Assembly: GCA_963281255.1 (NCBI GenBank)
Contig: OY725493.1
Span: 867,550-931,549, forward strand
DNA from: Aphrocallistes beatrix
Taxonomy: Eukaryota; Porifera; Hexactinellida; Sceptrulophora; Aphrocallistidae
Reading direction: 5' to 3'
DNA: 64,000 nucleotides
Shown here piece by piece: positions 24,201 through 33,156 of this stretch. The translations under genes were made by a program, and so were the position numbers. Below the pieces are notes generated by a model. That model was not told the DNA's origin. It made no database searches and worked only from the letters and a program-made list of their open reading frames with translations. Every line of letters begins with the position of its first letter. The first letter of the stretch is position 1.

Positions 24201-27200
24201 ACAGTCAACTCCGCTTAATCGGGACAAGTCTCCAGGAACGGAGTGGTTCCCATACATAGAAGCTAACACTAAATTTATTGGTTAATTGGGAATTCCGCTT
24301 AATCGGGACAAAATATCCGGGACCAAAGGGTCCCAATTAAGCGGAGTCACCTGTATCTTAATTAGTTCAAGTTCCCAATTAACCAATGGAATTTAGCATT
24401 AGCTTCTATGTATGAGACTGTTCCATTCCTAGAGACTTGTGGTAAACAGTCCATGTTATTGCTTAGGTGATTACTCCATTGCCATCACTTCTGTAGGTGA
24501 GTGAGAAGGGAAGCATCTACAACCCTACGTGGGGGGAGCGCACGAACTCCCTCTACTACTCGCTGACCCCCCCGGACAGCGGGGCAGGGTGCAAGGAGCA
24601 GCTGTCCACGGTGGGTGTGGACCTGGGGGAGTGGCGGTACAGTAAGGACCTGGCGGAAGGCGCCCTGGTCACCTTCAAGAACAAACTGGGCAAGGCCACT
24701 AAGGTCAATCCCACCATCACTTTCTACACATGGGACTTCGCAGGGCAAGAAGAATACTACGCTACACACCAATGCTTCCTCACATACCGATCTCTCTACC
24801 TGTTGCTATGGAATGCACATGACGATAAGAATGGCATCAGGAACCTTTCTTTCTGGCTGAATAACATCCAGTCCCGCGCCCCTGGATCCCCCGTCATCGT
24901 AATAGGTGAGATTTTGCATGGCAAAATGTAGTTTCTTACTCTTCCAATGGTTTACCATGTAGCATTACAATACACTATGTTTGAATTTGTCCAATCAAAC
25001 TGCTGCTTTATAGTATTCAAAGCTCTCACACTGTAGGCACACACCTGGACAAGCTAGGGAACACACCGCAGGACCGGGACGAGAAGAAGGCCAGACTGGA
25101 GAGGATCATAAAGGAGATGTACCTGGTGGGACGGCCCCTTCACGAGCTGGAGGAGCACGGACTCCCGGTCATCAAGGACGTGTTCTTCGTCGGGATGCCT
25201 CACGGAAGGTCGGACGGCATCCAAGAGCTGCGGAAACAGATCTACGACATCGCCATGATGCTCTCCCCCAACGAGAGGAGGGGACGAGTCGGGAAATCGG
25301 GGGAGCAGAAGCTCCTGGACCAACCAGTCCCTGCGAAGTATATAAAGCTAGAAGAGTGCGTGCATCAGCTACGCCGCTACTGCAGAGACAGCTCTAAGAC
25401 GCCCGTGATGAATGTGCAGGAGTTCAGAGAAAACATGCGCGACATTATCACAGACCCGGCGGACCTCCAACACGCAGTCACCTACCTCCACGAGAACGGA
25501 GTCCTGCTGCATTACAACACACCCACACTGGAGCACCTCTACTTCGTAGACCCGCAGTGGCTGGTGGACATGCTCGCACACATTGTCACAGTTCCTGAGG
25601 TAATTGCAACTCTTCTACGAATACCGTCTTTCCCTGAATAACGCCAGTGCACCTTAATAATCCCTCCGTTGCCTCTGGAATGTGTCCCGTCATTTCCGGT
25701 TTAAGTCATTTTGGGTGGGGAAGCCATAAAAATTCGGGGTATTTGCTAAAAATGAAAGAAAAACAAGCCATCCGGGGGATATATATTATAATTAAACCCC
25801 CGGCGCTTGTTTTTTCGTGCTCAAAAATTTAAAGCGACGTATCGGTTGAAAAACAGTCGCATTTGGAAGAGATAAAGATTTCCAATCTCATTACTAATCA
25901 CTAAGAGTATTCATAATTGCAACTAGCTATAACAAATAGTTTACCTTAAAATGTTTGTCTAACCCCCCGGCGCTTATTCAGGGAAAGACGCATGTGCGTA
26001 ACTCCAGGGGTGGCAGGGGTAGCGTGCCACCCCAGACCTAAATGTTATGTTGACTTGGGTGGCATGACACATTAGTTTAATTAATATATGTTTACAAATC
26101 TCGCCACACCCCAGCTAACTATGAAAAAATCAAAATAGTTCTGCCTATGGAAAGAGGTATACGTATATGTGTAACAGTTCGTTTATAACATTCTTGTGTG
26201 ACAGGTGAACAGATACATCAAGCGGGGCTGCCATCAGTCGGGCATCCTGCGTGTCACCAACATGAGCCACATTTTCAGAGGGCAGGTGTTCCCCTCCACC
26301 TATCAGAGCGAGTACATCGAACTGTTGGGCAGGTTCGAGGTGGCTCTAGCCCTCAACTCAGAGCAGCTCCTCATCCCCTCCTTCCTGCCGGACACCCCCA
26401 GGTACACGATCCACTGGTATCGGACCAAGTTCCCCCGACCCCCCATCAAGGACGTGGTGCAGGATTACCTCATGGATGAGCACCACACTATCCCTACCAT
26501 CACTTCTAACGGTCAGTTAGACTCTGTTTCTGAAGTATGCGCTACATCTTTAGAACTATTATGGATGTGAATTCACAATTGAGTAACGGAGTTGTCCTGT
26601 AATGGAATCAATACTGTTCATAATTGACTTATTTTTAGACCCCCGACCAATCTACTCCTGGCATCGTAGTGCTATTATTAAAACTTTCTTTCCTACAGAC
26701 CCCATCCACGAGATCCCACACAGCTCACTGTTCGACCAATCCAGCGGCAGCAACAGCTCCACAGACACGCCCGCTCTCCGCAAGGACTCCTCTCAGACTC
26801 CAGTCGTGACGGACGTAGCCCCCAAGCTCAAGTACACCGGCCTCCTCTTGAGGAGACTCTACTTCATGCTGTACATGCCCAGTGGATTCTGGCCGAGACT
26901 CATCTCCCGGATGGTCTCCAACAACTCCATCCTCGAACTGATCCGCGAGCTGCTGGGGCACTCCATGGACGATTCATGCGAGGAGCTGGATGCGAACATA
27001 AACCGGTACGAGACCGGTACCCGGTCCTTCATGACGGTGGTGGGACACTCCAAGCTGAACTGGTCCTACTGGAAGACCGGGATCGAGCTGTGGATTGAAG
27101 GGAAGAGTGTGTTCCGAGTGTCAGAGATCCTCGGACCAGACTTCTACCAGCAATGCAGCGGCTCCCCTACGGAGGTGTTGGAGGACGTAGCGGAGAAAGC

Positions 27201-30200
27201 GAAGCCGCGCAAGTACGAAATCCCAACCATCAGTTACAACAGCGCCCGTCAGGAGCACTTCAAGACTGGCGTCGGTCCGATAGACCCGCATTCAGACACG
27301 TCTTCGCTCATGTTCGTGTTCGGAGGTCTCTACAACACTGTCAACACCCTCAAGCGGAAGGGACTGGAGATATTGATCCCGGACATGATCTGTCTGAGCA
27401 ATCCCAGGGACACCAGCCAAGAGGGGGCGTGGACCAGCGCCAAGCTCCTCTCGCGGCTCGTGGACTTTATCGACGCACTGCTGGAGGATTGGTTCCCTGG
27501 GCTGGGGGCGAGGAACCTCCTTCCAGACGACACCCTTCCTAAAGTTGTCCGATTGGTCCCTTGCCCCCTCTGCATCGGGCTAGGGCAGGGCAGCCACATC
27601 GAGAATAAGTCCCGGAAGGACAATTCCGGATTTAAGAAGAAGTACTCCGGGTCCAGCAAACGGGTAATCAAGAAGGAAGAACGCGTCCAGACCGCCATCA
27701 TGATGCCCTCGCCCAAAGCCAACTCCCACGCCTTCCTCGTGGAAGAGCTGGTCTACACCAGCAAGACCAGCCAGTGCATAGAATGTCCCAACCATAAGAA
27801 GATGTCCATAGCCGATCTAGCTCCTGACCTCGTCTTCGCAGACATCCAGTACATGGTGCTGAACCCTAGCTGTGTGGATAGGAATAAGTATATCGACTCG
27901 GGCGGGTTCGGAGATATCTTCTACGGGTTCTTGTTCCGGAACCCCACGAGTGACGTCACGTCAGGGGACCCTGGGGAGGAAGTTGCCATCAAGGTTCAGT
28001 CTAACAGCGAGATGAAGGGAGACAACAAGAACGATGACAGACACATCTGCATGGGAGGGTACCTCAGCATGCGGGCAGAGCTGAGCATACTGGAGAGTCT
28101 GGACCACCCGCACATCATTAGGGTGCGTTGATATCTCCCTCTCCTCCGATTTTATTTTTAGTGCAGCTCCTAGTATAGGAGATGTCCTATGTCATGATCT
28201 CTACGTCCGTCTGCTCGCTCCTGGAAATTCTATTGCACCAAATTGCACCAAATTTGGACCATATATTCCTTATATGGTAGAGGTTTGAACCTGGGTACAA
28301 ATTCTGAAAATTTTTCACACCTTTTTACTGTATTTGCCAATCAGAATCCAGAGACTTACAGTTGACTTTGATTTTTTTGACGGATCAGGGATCAGATCTA
28401 ACTCAATGAATATGAATAAATCACAATGACTCCCCAAACTTGAAATCTGATTGGTTGAAATGGAAAAAATTGTTTAAAACTCAATTAAGGCTGTGTATTA
28501 TGCGAATGTCCTACGAGTCCTTACTGGAGCTGCACTATCAGTCTGTCGACTGGTATGTTTTTGAAAATCAAAGATTATGAGATTTGAATCTGGAGGGTTT
28601 GTTTCCTAGGTACTGGGACTGTTGCTCACGCCGTACTCCATGCTGGTGGAGTGGGCGCCACTCGGGAGCTTGCACTCCATCCTGACCACCTACTGGGAGA
28701 ACAACCTCTCCATCCAACCACATGTCCTCCACAAGACTGTGACCCAGGTGGCGGACGGGCTGGCCTACCTGCACAAGAAGGAGATCATCTACTACGACCT
28801 CAAATCCCCCAACATTCTAGCTTTCAACTTCCCTACAGTCCAGTTACTAAAGAGTCTCCACAGTGGAAAACAACCGACTTTTGATGGAGATAGAAACATG
28901 CCAACTTTCAACACACAAGATGACGAGAAGATTCCTGTCCTGGTTAAAGTAGCTGACATGGGAATTAGCAGGTAGTTACATCCCAGTGCTCTGATTATAA
29001 TTAACCGTCCTAAACTGTTGTTGACTCTATTTATACTCTCAGGTACTCTGTTCTCGGCAAGAGCAAGGGGTTCCGGGGAACTCCGGGATTCATGGCGCCG
29101 GAGATCCTCAAGTTCCACGGAGCGGAGACCTGCGACTGCAAGGTGGACGTGTTCTCCATGGGGATGTTCCTCTACGAACTGGTCGCCGGACATTTCCCGT
29201 ACGNNNNNNNNNNNNNNNNNNNNNNNNNNNNNNNNNNNNNNNNNNNNNNNNNNNNNNNNNNNNNNNNNNNNNNNNNNNNNNNNNNNNNNNNNNNNNNNNN
29301 NNNNNNNNNNNNNNNNNNNNNNNNNNNNNNNNNNNNNNNNNNNNNNNNNNNNNNNNNNNNNNNNNNNNNNNNNNNNNNNNNNNNNNNNNNNNNNNNNNNN
29401 NNNGAGAGAGGAGATTTGGATCTGCTTTAAGAATGAGAGAATGGGGCAGGCGACTGTTGTCAGTTTCCAGGAGCATTCCTCCCTCAACATAGAGACAGTG
29501 TACCTCTGTCAGTCAAGAGTGAGTACATCACAGCATCCATGGTTCTATCTGTAAGAGTACACACACACAGAGTTCTATACTGTTCTATAATTAGGTTAAG
29601 TGTCTCTGCGCAGTGAAGGACACGGTGTGGGTGTGCTCGGAGGGAGGGGACCTCTACGTGTACCAGGCCAGCACACACAAGCAGCTGTTCGAGCGCACAC
29701 TGGTCATCCCTGGTTACGAAGTGGACTGTGAGAATGAGATCACCAGCATCGTCTACTACCCCGCCCTCAGTACAGTGGTTGTGAGCACGTTTTCAGGCGC
29801 CATTCTCTGCTTCGAGGACCAACCCAGTGACGTGGAGGAGAGGGACTGTGAAGGATTCTCAGAGAACTCCAAGTGCTTCCTTCCCGTCAAGAACGTAGTG
29901 AAGCTGCACTACTACGTCAACACCGTCATCGCGATTCCCACCAAGGATGACGACACGTTTCAGGTTAGGCTAAGAGCTGAACTTTGTTAAATTCAACCAG
30001 GGGCCAGCTAGCCCAGGGTGAGAAGGGACTTACTATGATTTGGCTTAGGTCGGTCCGATGAAATCCGGGGCCGCAGGATCAAACTCGGGACAAATGCCCC
30101 GGATGCCCCCCCCCCTGGGTTCAACTCAAGTTTATTTGTCTGCTATGGGTATATGGCGCCATGTTTTATGGCCAGTGAGTGTCCTAAGAGGGATTTCTCT

Positions 30201-31040
30201 GGAACTGGGTGTCTATTTTAAATAGACACCCAGTTCTTGTGTGTCTATTTGTACAGTATATATCCCTCTATATAAATTATTTATAGAGGGATATACACTG
30301 TACAATTAGATACAAGTGGAGGCAGTGGGCGTCCATGGTCCAGCACTGCTTACTGGGGAGTGCTACTGACATGTGTTGTGTAGGTTTGGTGCGGATGTCT
30401 AGGGAGCATAGTCGCGGTTCTAAACGTTAAAGAGCACACTTTCTCCGCCCCCGACTACCTAATGAGTCCGTTCTCAAAGGGGGACACTCCGGAAGAAGGG
30501 TACATCCACCACCTGGCCCACACCCTCTCCTACAGTCGACAGAGACACGTCTGGTCCCTCCTCAACCCTTCCTCCATCCTCCAGTGCTGGGACGCCGAGG
30601 AGAGAAAACCGATTCCTGAAAAGGAGTACCGATTCTGCGACCACAAAGAAGACCCGGTCCAGTCCATGCTAGCGTTCGAGGAGTACATCTACCTTGGGAC
30701 GCTCAATGGGCGCATTTACATCTTCGATACTCAGAGCTGCAAGATAAAGTGTGAGCTGCAAGGACACGACAAGACCGTGTACAGCCTCACTCGCATGAAC
30801 GGAGTAGTGCAGCCTGGATATTGGATGCCGAGGATACTCGGAAAAACCATTCCGAGACAGCGCGAGACGAGTTACAAGAAACTTAATCGCGTTCAGAGAC
30901 ACAAACCCGTGATTGTGAGTATCGGAACCGGATTTAAAGACATCACAGATCGACCTTTAAGCTCCTCCTCTTCGGAGGACGATTCAAGAGACACGTTTAT
31001 GCTTGCATGGCTCGGAGAGTACTCAATTGGGCATGACTAA
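15261..31040 (+). CDS. LRRK: Leucine-rich repeat kinase (ankyrin-LRR-Roc-COR-kinase-WD40), with assembly gap
   Basis: Exons: 15261-15474, 16032-16229, 17809-17990, 18460-18680, 19137-19404, 19760-20148, 20654-21101, 21528-21758, 22166-22896, 23444-23631, 23741-24168, 24497-24905, 25037-25599, 26205-26511, 26699-28122, 28610-28971, 29043 into the N gap, gap to 29518, 29595-29963, 30384-31040. Phases agree throughout. This is a ROCO-family Ser/Thr kinase and GTPase. Ankyrin repeats fill about residues 30-510, LRRs about 600-1110. The Roc GTPase has P-loop 'GLQKQGKT', 'WDFAGQ' and 'THLD'. COR follows, then a kinase with 'IDSGGFGDIFYG', 'VAIKV', 'YYDLKSPN' and 'ADMG' with 'GTPGFMAPE'. WD40-like blades ('VWVCSEGGDLYVY') end the protein. 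The 'YRD/HRD' motif reads YYD and DFG reads DMG. About 66 codons may be lost in the gap. Exon 15 has an alternative acceptor at 26639 in the same frame. Orthology to LRRK1 versus LRRK2 is undecided. Confidence 0.93.
15539..15691. mobile_element. Pogo-like MITE in LRRK intron 1
   Basis: 'CAGTCGACTCTGCTTAATTG' to 'ATTAAGCGGAGTCGACTG', TA at both ends, 153 bp. Same family and length as 6396-6548. Confidence 0.8.
16600..16697. mobile_element. Short pogo-like MITE in LRRK intron 2
   Basis: Ends 'CAGTACCTCGTTAACCTC' and 'TTAATGAGGTTCTGGTTG' are imperfect inverted repeats, with TA beside each. The interior repeats 'CGTATTAACCGAG'. Confidence 0.55.
17274..17428. mobile_element. Pogo-like MITE in LRRK intron 2
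   Basis: 'CAGTCGACTCCGCTTAATCG' to 'ATTAAGCGGAGTCGACTA', TA flanks, 155 bp. Same family as 6396-6548 and 15539-15691. Confidence 0.8.
18019..18350. mobile_element. Nested pair of pogo-like MITEs in LRRK intron 3
   Basis: The outer element starts 'CAGTGGAACTCGCTTATTAG' and ends 'AATACGTGAACTCCACTG'. The inner element (18175-18331) starts 'CAGTGGATGCCGGTTATAAG' and ends 'TTATATCCTGCATCTACTG', with TA on both sides. The two have different interiors. Confidence 0.6.
21819..22113. repeat. Short direct repeat pair in LRRK intron 8
   Basis: 'CCACAAGTCAATGTCG' followed by 'GTTTTAACATGGCAATT' occurs at about 21821-21853 and again at about 22081-22113, 260 bases apart, with one difference. It may mark the ends of a degraded element. 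Confidence 0.5.
24202..24353. mobile_element. Pogo-like MITE in LRRK intron 11 (Roc region)
   Basis: 'CAGTCAACTCCGCTTAATCG' to 'AATTAAGCGGAGTCACCTG', TA flanks, 152 bp. It separates the exon holding the Roc P-loop from the next Roc exon. Confidence 0.78.
25624..25990. mobile_element. MITE with 20-bp inverted ends in LRRK intron 13
   Basis: Left end 'GTCTTTCCCTGAATAACGCC', right end the complement of 'GTCTTTCCCTGAATAAGCGC'. An inner copy of 'CCCCGGCGCTTGTTTTTTCG' also occurs. About 367 bp, no coding capacity, in the intron after the Roc-COR exon. Confidence 0.65.
28159..28537. mobile_element. MITE in LRRK intron 15, same family as 3221-3586
   Basis: Perfect 12-bp inverted ends 'TAGTGCAGCTCC' and 'GGAGCTGCACTA'. 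Much of the interior matches the PRPF40 intron copy, e.g. 'TATGGTAGAGGTTTGAACCT' and 'GGGATCAGATCTAACTCAAT'. 379 bp. Confidence 0.82.
29204..29403. other. Assembly gap, 200 N
   Basis: Exactly 200 undetermined bases inside LRRK. The frame enters after 'AGHFPY' in the kinase C-lobe and resumes at 'EEIWICFKNERMGQ' in the WD40 part, so the end of the kinase domain, the start of the WD40 domain and probably intron sequence are missing. A round 200 suggests a placeholder, not a measured size. Confidence 0.97.
30203..30314. repeat. Two adjacent hairpins in the last LRRK intron
   Basis: 30203-30235 is a perfect 16-bp-arm palindrome ('AACTGGGTGTCTATTT' and its complement with one base between). 30237-30314 forms a second long stem: 'TTGTGTGTCTATTTGTACAG' and 'TATATCCCTCTATA' pair with 'TATAGAGGGATATACACTG' and 'TACAATTAGATACAA'. 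Neither is coding. Confidence 0.75.
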
Positions 31041-31482
31041 TCCTAGGATATGTACATATATTTTATTTTTAATAATTTATACTGATCCTCCTTGATATTC
31101 TAACTGTACATTTTTAATCACTGCTATTCTACCTCTGCCACTCAATCACAAGGAGCTAGCTGCATGTATATATTCATGTCCTATTTGTGCTTGATTATCA
31201 TTAATTAATTAATGCGATTTCTCTAAGCTTGAAAGAGTGGTTCGATCCTATTTTTTCCCAGTAAATACTATAATCTCTGTTTATTAATCAACTACCCTGG
31301 AATTTGACTTTTAAATTGCTACAAGGAATTAAAAGTTAATTTATATCAAATTTGCCATTTTTTCTGTAAACTCGTGCTTAGCATTAGATTACAGAGCCCC
31401 CGGAAAATAGTTTTTTTAATTGCCAACCATTACTGCGTAAGCGTTTTCCTAATTTGATTTTGGTAATCAACCGGTTATGTTA
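31041..31482. other. LRRK 3' flank
   Basis: AT-rich 440-base spacer between the LRRK stop and the mariner element. Several TTAATTAA-type runs; no coding or RNA feature seen. Confidence 0.4.
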
Positions 31483-32813
31483 CTAGGGCATTCAAAAAGT
31501 CTTGCGGGTCATACCATAAAATCATAAATAAATGTCATAGAATATGTCTCAATGTATTATTTATTCGAAATACCCCCCTCCTACTTCTACACAGCGTTTC
31601 GATCTTTCCACTCACTTTATGAATGCATTTCTGTACTCTTCTTCGGGGGTGGATTTGAAGAACTGGTACAGGGCCGACCCGAGGGTTTGTTTCGACTAAA
31701 ATTCCCTGCTTTGAAGGTAGACTTTGAGCTTGGGGAATAGCCAAAATCACAGGGAGCTAGGTCTGGTGAGTAGGGTGGGTGGGGAAGTAAATCTAACCCC
31801 TCTGATTCCAAGAAATTTTGTGAGCTTGGTTGTATGGGAGCTAGCATTATCTATCAATAATTTTATTCCCCTCTTTTTAGCCTGGGACGGAGCTCTTCCA
31901 CGTTTTTTATTAGGTTTGGAAGTACTTTCTCTGTAAAAAACGTTGCGTTTACTGTTTTACCACTTTCAGAAGGTATTTGCAAGACTATTCCACTACTATT
32001 GAAGAAGATCGTGTACATGACCTTCGGTTTTCTGAAGTCGGGCCTAGGAATTTGGGCCGGTCTTTCGTCGCCTCTCACCCATGATCGCATTTTATACTTG
32101 CTGTAAGGGGTTGAATAATATACCCAAGTCTCATCCCCGGTTATAACTTCAGCTAGGCGTCTAGGATCACAACCGTCATAGGTTTCCAGGAGTTTCTTGG
32201 CAGTCTTTACACGTGCGAGCTTTTGTTGATCTCCGAGGTTATTTGGGACCCACTTACCGCAAATGGATCGGAAACCAAGCTGAGTAGTCAGAATGGAATG
32301 AATGGCCCCCGATGAAATCTCCATACTCTGCTCTAACTGCTCGATTGTTATACACTTATCTTCCCTGACTTTGCTCTCGATTAGAGCAACATTCTCTGGG
32401 GTGCTGACGGACACCGGTCTCCCAGATCGAGGTAGATCTGACACGTTTGTATTTCCAGACTGAAATCGTGCAGCCCATCGCTCGACCGTTGATCTGGAAG
32501 GGCAGTCCATGCACAATACCTCCTGCAACTAGTTGCAGATGAGTACCGGCTGGATGCGGAGTTTTGTGCGAAACTCCATGTAAGCTCTCCGTTTCAGATT
32601 AAAATTGTCATCCTTGGAAGCCATAATTTTACCAGTATGTTGAAATGATGTGTGAATAAATTGATCAGAAATTTGTAATTTTCATTCAATCAAGCTAAGA
32701 TTTTCAGTAAATCAAGCTAAGATATAAGGTTGTCTTATAGATAAAAACTGATTTGTTTACTATTATAGTTTGCGAAATATACCATGACCCGCAAGACTTA
32801 TTGAACGACCTAG
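31483..32813 (-). mobile_element. Mariner transposon, nearly full length, decayed
   Basis: Terminal inverted repeats of about 30 bp: left 'CTAGGGCATTCAAAAAGTCT' continuing 'TGCGGGTCAT'; right the complement of 'CTAGGTCGTTCAATAAGTCT' continuing 'TGCGGGTCAT'. TA flanks both ends as target duplication. Total about 1331 bp, a normal mariner length. It lies between LRRK and the myotubularin gene. Confidence 0.9.
31535..32624 (-). pseudogene. Mariner transposase, broken
   Basis: The reading starts with an ATG at 32624 ('MASKDDNFNLKRRAYMEF'), meets an in-frame TAG at 32529-32531, then runs open to 31863 with HTH-type sequence 'ISSGAIHSILTTQLGF' and the first catalytic Asp in 'ITGDETWVYY'. The second catalytic Asp ('LIDNASSHTT') and the downstream 'LLPHPPYSPDLAPCDF' box are in other frames, and a further shift follows 'CDF'. 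Thus there is one stop and at least two frameshifts. The order of motifs is that of mariner D,D34D transposases. It is unlikely to be active. Confidence 0.88.
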
Positions 32814-32815
32814 TA

Positions 32816-33156
32816 TAAATAACGCTGATTTCTGATCACATCAGCTGTTTCAACCAATAGCGCATCTACTCAGTACTTTCTCGTACACTGATCTCTCAAT
32901 TAATCTCGACCAAATCTAAATTGAAAAATAATGGTTTCGGATTCGGAAGATTTGCTATGATTGCTACAGCTGTGGGCCCTTTCCTTCATTTCTAGCACCT
33001 GTGTGAGGTATCATACGTCGACTTACTTCGAAACAATTTTAATTTTTGCTGCTGATAGTTGCTACATTTAAGAAGTAAATTTTATTAATACTATACACCA
33101 TTGTTTACATGATCAAATAACGTGCGTTGTTACTATACAATATTCATAAATGAACT
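32816..33156. other. Spacer between mariner and myotubularin gene
   Basis: About 340 bases. TTTATT at 33081-33086 (AATAAA on the minus strand) about 70 bases beyond the myotubularin stop is a likely poly(A) signal. Nothing else seen. Confidence 0.5.

Noticed and set aside
31552-31936. Plus-strand ORFs of 62 and 70 codons in the mariner element
   Set aside because: Antisense of the transposase.
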